In this document: positions 1 through 3,693 of the stretch, in pieces
How the letters are laid out: each line of letters begins with the position of its first letter
Position numbering within the stretch: position 1 is the stretch's first letter
From: an uncultured Butyrivibrio sp.
GTDB taxonomy: Bacteria; Bacillota; Clostridia; Lachnospirales; Lachnospiraceae
Assembly: GCA_947169985.1 (NCBI GenBank)
Contig: CAMVRW010000117.1
Location: 1-7,394 of the forward strand
Reading direction: 5' to 3'
Length of the DNA stretch: 7,394 bases
Notes under the pieces: model-generated
Database searches by the model: none
What the model was told of the DNA's origin: nothing
Seen by the model: the letters and a program-made list of their open reading frames with translations, nothing else
Position numbers and translations under genes: made by a program

Positions 1-293
1 AGCTCCTCGTCTGCAACATCCGCCTCAAGTGCGTCTATATCATCCAGCATACCTACGCTGGCATATTTTTCATCGTCAGTACAGCTAATGACAATGAAGG
101 GCTTTTCACCCTCCTGGAACTGCATGTTATCAACACGAAAGAAGCTGTCCTCATGCTTGAAGATCCTTCTTTGCCCAAATTTTTCCCTTTGCTTTTCATT
201 CAGTTCCTGGGGCTTTGCCCCATATTTCTCAAATAAGGATTCCACAAAGTCCATTCTCTTATTTAGCTCATCCTGGGTAAATTCTTTTCCCAT
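1..293 (-). CDS. Hypothetical acidic protein, N-terminal part (runs off left edge)
   Basis: This is an open frame from ATG at 293 to the window edge: 97 complete codons and no stop, so the C-terminus is missing. I do not recognise the family. The protein begins MGKEFTQDELNKRMDFVESL and is highly charged. Residues 1-45 look helical and are rich in Lys, Glu and Gln. A segment near residues 60-75 (EGEKPFIVISCTDDEKYASV) reads as a beta strand plus turn. A very acidic stretch (DDIDALEADVADEEL) sits at the edge. No signal peptide or membrane segment is visible, so it is probably cytosolic. The start is supported by AGAGGG seven bases upstream. It lies 30 bp after the stop of the ParB/Srx-fold gene on the same strand with no terminator between them, so it is probably the distal gene of the cyclase operon. 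No function can be assigned from this fragment. Confidence 0.8.
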   Translation of the reverse strand, partial: MGKEFTQDELNKRMDFVESLFEKYGAKPQELNEKQREKFGQRRIFKHEDSFFRVDNMQFQEGEKPFIVISCTDDEKYASVGMLDDIDALEADVADEE

Positions 294-323
294 AATCAAA
301 CCCTCTTTTCATAAAAAGAAATA

Positions 324-719
324 TCAGGAATCAATAACACTCTGTCTAGGATTAACAATGGCCACTCTGACCTTCTTGACCTGAGCCTTAACTGCTCCTG
401 CCCATCTGTGGTGTCCGTTTATTATCATAAATCCCCCAACCTTCATCTTCTCAACGATGATAGGTTCAGGATAGATTCCGGAATTATTACCTTCCCTCAG
501 GCATTCCACCGCCTCCTGACAGTACTTCTGTATGATCTTCTCATTAGGGCCGATATTGGCCATGGAGAATTCATCATCAGGATTGGGATGCATGTCGTCC
601 GGAGAAAGATGATGCGTAAAAAGCCTCTCAAAAAAGCCTGCTTTGACAGTCTCATGAAGTCCGTTATATCTCTCTACATCTTCCAGTATTCTTTTAAAAA
701 GTTCCGTCCTTGCTGCCAT
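324..719 (-). CDS. ParB/sulfiredoxin-fold domain protein
   Basis: A 131-residue protein with a helical N-terminus (about 1-38) followed by a ParB/sulfiredoxin-like core. A segment at 44-52 (HPNPDDEFS) resembles the entry motif of ParB N-terminal domains. After a helix (about 58-78) comes the strand EPIIVEKM (85-92), then GFMIINGHHRWAGAVKAQ (96-113) with the signature G102-H103-H104-R105, and a last strand VRVAIV. In chromosome-partitioning ParB the equivalent box is usually GERR. GHHR is typical of stand-alone members of the fold, which include nucleotide-dependent enzymes such as the archaeal free-serine kinase SerK. No helix-turn-helix or dimerisation domain follows, and the protein is far shorter than true ParB, so a partition role is unlikely. 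The start has AGAGGG six bases upstream, inside the last codons of the HAD gene, whose stop lies 2 bp away, so translation is probably coupled. The fold is fairly certain; the activity is unknown. Confidence 0.85.
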   Translation of the reverse strand: MAARTELFKRILEDVERYNGLHETVKAGFFERLFTHHLSPDDMHPNPDDEFSMANIGPNEKIIQKYCQEAVECLREGNNSGIYPEPIIVEKMKVGGFMIINGHHRWAGAVKAQVKKVRVAIVNPRQSVIDS

Positions 720-721
720 AT

Positions 722-1195
722 TTAGCCCTCTTCTAATTTCCTAATGCGCTCTGCTTCGTTGATTATCTTTTCTGCCCAGTGTTCATCAGGCTCGCAAACC
801 TGCAAAACCCTGTAACCATACTGTCTGGCATTTTTCACTACAATCTCCTCGTCATCAATGTGAAGAGAGATCCTGTAGTGAGAAGGCATTTTCTGAGGAA
901 GAGTCGCCTCTCTGTTTCCCTGGACTTCTTTTTTATGCCTGTGCCCATTTACTATGCTGTCAAATTTTATTCCATAATTTCTGAACAAAGCCTTTATGTA
1001 TGCCTCGGATCTGAAGGATGAGGTGTAGACCCAAACCTCAAATCCCCTTCTCTGGAGCTCATTTATAAGTTCCGGAGTCCCCTTTCGAAGCCGCTCCGGG
1101 AACATCTTGTTCAAGGGAAATCTCAGTTCCGGCTCAACCTCATGGGTGTCTTCATTAACGAAAAGAACTTCATCCAGGTCAAAAGAAATCTTCAT
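722..1195 (-). CDS. Small HAD-superfamily hydrolase-like protein
   Basis: A 157-residue cytosolic protein with the HAD phosphatase motifs in order. Motif I is FDLDEV, with nucleophile D6 and general acid/base D8. Motif II is VYTSS, with T58 or S59. A Lys near residue 102 could be motif III, and HIDDEE (D114, D115) is the metal-binding motif IV. There is little room for a cap domain between motifs I and II (about 50 residues), so this would be a capless or minimally capped HAD, a type that often acts on large or exposed phosphosubstrates. The substrate is not predictable. I chose ATG at 1195 because it overlaps the cyclase stop as ATGA and has AAGG seven bases upstream. The in-frame GTG at 1216 would add seven residues before motif I and lie inside the cyclase. 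The 4-bp overlap implies coupled translation with the cyclase, and the next gene begins 2 bp downstream. Confidence 0.9.
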   Translation of the reverse strand: MKISFDLDEVLFVNEDTHEVEPELRFPLNKMFPERLRKGTPELINELQRRGFEVWVYTSSFRSEAYIKALFRNYGIKFDSIVNGHRHKKEVQGNREATLPQKMPSHYRISLHIDDEEIVVKNARQYGYRVLQVCEPDEHWAEKIINEAERIRKLEEG

Positions 1196-2589
1196 AGTCC
1201 AACCTTCTTTCTCCACTCTTTATAGCCTGATGGTACAGCTGTAAAGTGAAGAAGATATCCTTCATCGGTTTTCTCAAGAACCTTGCAGTAAAGCTTTCCT
1301 CCTGCATCTATCTGTATATTGTCGTATATTTCAAGCTTTGCCTGAGTGTCGATCACCGCCATATCACTGGCAATAGAAGTAATTCCAGCATACAGATTTG
1401 TGGCATCTGCATGCTTTCCGTCCAGCTTGTGGAAAGTAACAGGGATCACCTGCTCAAGCTTATTTGGCATGGTACTCTTAACATCAACGGAAATGTTATA
1501 GGGTTCACCTATTCCGGTTACCTGAGTGAGGGTTATATCTGTTTCAACGCCCTTAGGACGCACCACTATCTCTTTTGCCACAGTAAGATCACTGTTCACA
1601 GCCGCTCTGGTACTGGAGGAAATAAGGATCTGACCGTTTATTGTGTAACTCTCAACTCTTCCTGTCAGGTTTACGTTGCTTCCAACAACGCCGTACTTGG
1701 TCCTCTTCTCGGAGCCAATATTTCCTACAATAACTTCACCGGTATTAATCCCTATGCCCATCTCAAGAACAGAGTATCCATGGTCCAGGTTCCACCTGTT
1801 GATGGAATCCATTCTTGCCTGCATGTCGATGGCTGCAGCAACAGCGTCGGATGCATGGGTCTTGGAATCAAGAGGCGCACCAAATATGGCAAAGATACCA
1901 TCTCCCATAAACTCAATTATGGTTCCGCCACGTTTCTGGATAGCTTCAGTCATCTCGCCAAGATAATGGTTCAGCATTGTAATAAGCTCTGCCGGATCCA
2001 TCCTCTCACTCATAGCTGTAAAGCCTCGCAGGTCGCTCATAAGAATGGTGAGATTCTTCTTTTTGCCACCAAGTGAAAGACCATCGGGTGTATCAAGAAG
2101 CTGCTTCACGATATCGTCTGAAAGGAATCGTCCAAAAGTCTCGTTAAGAAGCTTATTTCTAAGCTCAAGCTGTTTATTCAGGGCCTGTATCTTTTCCATG
2201 GACTTCACAGCATCCCTGAGGTCCATGAGCTCGCTAAGGTCGTTGAATACTGCTATTATCCCGACCTTTTTTCCTGCTTCCTGAAGGAAGGAGGTTACAA
2301 CTCTAAGCTGCCTGACCTTATCTCCACACTTATAAGGCACGATCTTTTCATGGGTATGTTCCCTGTCATAGACCGCATCCAGGATAGTCTGGGTAAACTC
2401 GTCGTTGTCCTCACTGTCAAAGAAGCAGGCAGCAAACTTTTTCCCCTCAACCTCTTCCCTTTCAAATCCTAGTATTGAAAGCGCAGATGGATTACAGAAA
2501 GAAATTACGCCGTCAAAACCAATTGACATAACCCCCTCTGACATGTTCAGAATGATATTCTGCTGAATAAGAGCGGACGAATCAGGCAT
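1192..2589 (-). CDS. PAS domain-class III nucleotide cyclase (adenylate/guanylate cyclase)
   Basis: A 465-residue predicted soluble enzyme that would convert a purine NTP to its 3',5'-cyclic monophosphate. A PAS sensor spans about 7-117 (NMSEGVMSIGFDGVISFCNP is typical). A coiled-coil signalling helix follows (about 118-150), then the usual pre-catalytic region (FGRFLSDDIVKQLL). The class III catalytic domain covers about 178-355. Metal-binding D186 (MSDLRGFT) and D230 (FMGDGIF) are present, as are N307 and R311 of VNLTGRVES. The purine-selecting position, normally Lys in adenylate cyclases, is E226 (TIIEFMGD), as in guanylate cyclases. The partner position, usually Asp or Thr, is G300 (KYGVVG). 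GTP use is therefore possible but unproven. Residues about 378-460 form a strand-rich, possibly PilZ-like tail. The start at 2589 has GGAGG seven bases upstream and is preferred over ATG 2640, which lies in a hairpin loop. It follows the cyclic-nucleotide-binding gene by 74 bp and overlaps the HAD gene by 4 bp. Confidence 0.93.
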   Translation of the reverse strand: MPDSSALIQQNIILNMSEGVMSIGFDGVISFCNPSALSILGFEREEVEGKKFAACFFDSEDNDEFTQTILDAVYDREHTHEKIVPYKCGDKVRQLRVVTSFLQEAGKKVGIIAVFNDLSELMDLRDAVKSMEKIQALNKQLELRNKLLNETFGRFLSDDIVKQLLDTPDGLSLGGKKKNLTILMSDLRGFTAMSERMDPAELITMLNHYLGEMTEAIQKRGGTIIEFMGDGIFAIFGAPLDSKTHASDAVAAAIDMQARMDSINRWNLDHGYSVLEMGIGINTGEVIVGNIGSEKRTKYGVVGSNVNLTGRVESYTINGQILISSSTRAAVNSDLTVAKEIVVRPKGVETDITLTQVTGIGEPYNISVDVKSTMPNKLEQVIPVTFHKLDGKHADATNLYAGITSIASDMAVIDTQAKLEIYDNIQIDAGGKLYCKVLEKTDEGYLLHFTAVPSGYKEWRKKVGL

Positions 2590-2596
2590 TGGCAAT

Positions 2597-2601
2597 CCTC
2601 C
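2597..2601 (-). promoter_or_regulatory. Ribosome binding site fixing the cyclase start
   Basis: On the minus strand this reads GGAGG, with a seven-base spacer to ATG at 2589. It is the only strong Shine-Dalgarno match near either candidate ATG. It lies directly beside a short dyad, CAAAAG-N2-CTTTTG (2601-2614), which shares its edge base and could partly mask it in the mRNA. Confidence 0.75.
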
Positions 2602-2625
2602 AAAAGAGCTTTTGTCTGTACAAAT

Positions 2626-2657
2626 TTGCCCGCTCTCCATTTTCGAAGAGCGGGCAA
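2626..2657 (-). terminator. Intercistronic hairpin, possible leaky terminator or attenuator
   Basis: A perfect 11-bp inverted repeat (TTGCCCGCTCT at 2626-2636 and AGAGCGGGCAA at 2647-2657) encloses a 10-base loop. In the direction of transcription it begins 6 bases after the stop of the cyclic-nucleotide-binding gene and ends 36 bases before the cyclase ATG. The sequence after the stem is ATTTGTACAG, with only a short U run, so full termination is doubtful. Partial termination, a processing or stabilising site, or attenuation that sets the receptor-to-cyclase ratio are all plausible. Confidence 0.45.
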
Positions 2658-2663
2658 CAGTTT

Positions 2664-3629
2664 TTAATCGTAAAGTTTTGATGAGTATTCCTGTGCCTTC
2701 TTCTTGATCTCATCATTTACAGACTGCCTAAGTTCAGCCTGAGCAGCGTCATAAACCAGCTTGCAGGCATTTACATACTCATATGTAAGTCTTCTGATCC
2801 TGAAGGAAAGGTGCTTAAGGATCATCTCGATCTTTGCAGGATTCTTCTGGAACAATTCCTCAAAATCATCTGTATAAATTGCTTCGAGCATTGTATTGTC
2901 TTCCAATGCTACAGCAGTGGCAGTTCTTGGCTCATTTCCAAGCATACCAACTTCTCCGAAGAACTTGTCGGCATAAAGAGTTGTAAGGCACTTCTCCTTT
3001 GGTGTTCCATAATCAGTATAGATGCCGATGGTTCCATAGTGGATGTCATACATGCATCTTCCCATCTCACCTTCTCTGAAGATAACTGTGCCCTTCTTAT
3101 ATTTTTCAACCTTCTTAGCAAAGCCATCCTTGTGTCCTGACTGTCCGGTCTCACGAAGGAACTCAGCACTAGGCTGATTTGACTTGCTCATAAGCTCATA
3201 GTTGGCAACGATCTTCTTGATCTTGTCAGCCAATGAAGGCTTACGCTCCTCATTAGCAGGGTAAAGCTCCTTAATAGTAGAACAAACCTCATTATATTCT
3301 CCGGTAAGTCTGGAAAGATTTCCGGCAAGCTCAGTAAGGATCAGCTTGATCTTATCAGGGTTGTTCTCAAAAAATCCCTTTACTTCGTCAAGCTTAAACT
3401 CAGACAGCTCTGTATCCTCTGAAGCTACAGCTGTAGCACTTCTTGGGAATGCATCAACCAGTGCCATCTCACCAAAGATATGGCCTTCCTTAACATCTGT
3501 GAGTTTCTGCTGGCTATCTGTCTCATAATTTGTGTAGATACCAACAGTCCCCTTGTCCACTACAAAAAAGCTCTCTCCGTTGTCTCCCTCACGGAAAATA
3601 ACCTGTCCCTTAGCAAACTGCAAACTCAT
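2664..3629 (-). CDS. Tandem cyclic-nucleotide-binding (CNB) domain protein
   Basis: A 321-residue protein made of two CNB (cAMP/cGMP-binding) domains and nothing else recognisable. Domain A (about 1-110) has the phosphate-binding cassette FGEMALVDAFPRSAT (E54, R63). Domain B (about 175-285) has FGEVGMLGNEPRTAT (E226, R235). Both keep the Glu that holds the ribose hydroxyl and the Arg that holds the cyclic phosphate, so both should bind ligand. Each domain is followed by a matching helical segment containing NPxKI, RLT and EY, which suggests an internal duplication. A polar linker (about 120-170) joins them, and a Lys/Glu-rich helix (about 290-318) ends the protein. There is no helix-turn-helix, membrane segment or catalytic domain, so it resembles a free protein kinase A regulatory subunit rather than a CRP-type regulator. 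The start has GGAAGG eight bases upstream. As first gene of the operon beside a nucleotide cyclase, it is probably the receptor for that product; its output partner is unknown. Confidence 0.93.
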   Translation of the reverse strand: MSLQFAKGQVIFREGDNGESFFVVDKGTVGIYTNYETDSQQKLTDVKEGHIFGEMALVDAFPRSATAVASEDTELSEFKLDEVKGFFENNPDKIKLILTELAGNLSRLTGEYNEVCSTIKELYPANEERKPSLADKIKKIVANYELMSKSNQPSAEFLRETGQSGHKDGFAKKVEKYKKGTVIFREGEMGRCMYDIHYGTIGIYTDYGTPKEKCLTTLYADKFFGEVGMLGNEPRTATAVALEDNTMLEAIYTDDFEELFQKNPAKIEMILKHLSFRIRRLTYEYVNACKLVYDAAQAELRQSVNDEIKKKAQEYSSKLYD

Positions 3630-3684
3630 CCTGTTGTCCTTCCTTTCATACTTTATTCAGTCAATAAATAGTAAACACATAGTT

Positions 3685-3693
3685 ATTATATCA
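3685..3693 (-). promoter_or_regulatory. Extended -10 promoter for the CNB-cyclase operon
   Basis: On the minus strand this reads TGATATAAT: a consensus TATAAT -10 (3685-3690) preceded by the TGn extension (3691-3693). No good -35 is present at the expected distance (GAAGAG, 17 bases upstream, is poor), which is tolerated by extended -10 promoters. Transcription would start near 3678, giving a leader of about 49 bases before the ATG at 3629. The TGA of the extension is also the stop codon of the upstream surface-protein gene. Confidence 0.55.

Noticed and set aside
324..719. Chromosome-partitioning ParB
   Set aside because: The protein lacks the helix-turn-helix and dimerisation domains, has GHHR instead of GERR, and no ParA is adjacent.
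1196..1216. GTG start at 1216 for the HAD-fold protein
   Set aside because: It adds seven residues before the usual position of motif I and lies deeper in the cyclase. ATG 1195 gives the classic ATGA overlap with its own ribosome binding site.
1246..2076. Long plus-strand frame opposite the cyclase
   Set aside because: Its translation is rich in Cys, His and Ser with no domain pattern, and it lies wholly antisense to a well-supported enzyme.
2590..2640. N-terminal extension of the cyclase from ATG at 2640
   Set aside because: That ATG lies in the loop of an 11-bp hairpin and has no good ribosome binding site, while ATG 2589 has GGAGG at seven bases and begins just before the PAS domain.
2626..2665. 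Plus-strand terminator (hairpin then CAGTTTTT)
   Set aside because: No plus-strand gene lies upstream. The hairpin is more sensibly read on the minus strand between two co-directional genes.
2664..3629. CRP/FNR-type transcription regulator
   Set aside because: Neither CNB domain is followed by a helix-turn-helix. The C-terminus is a charged helix only.
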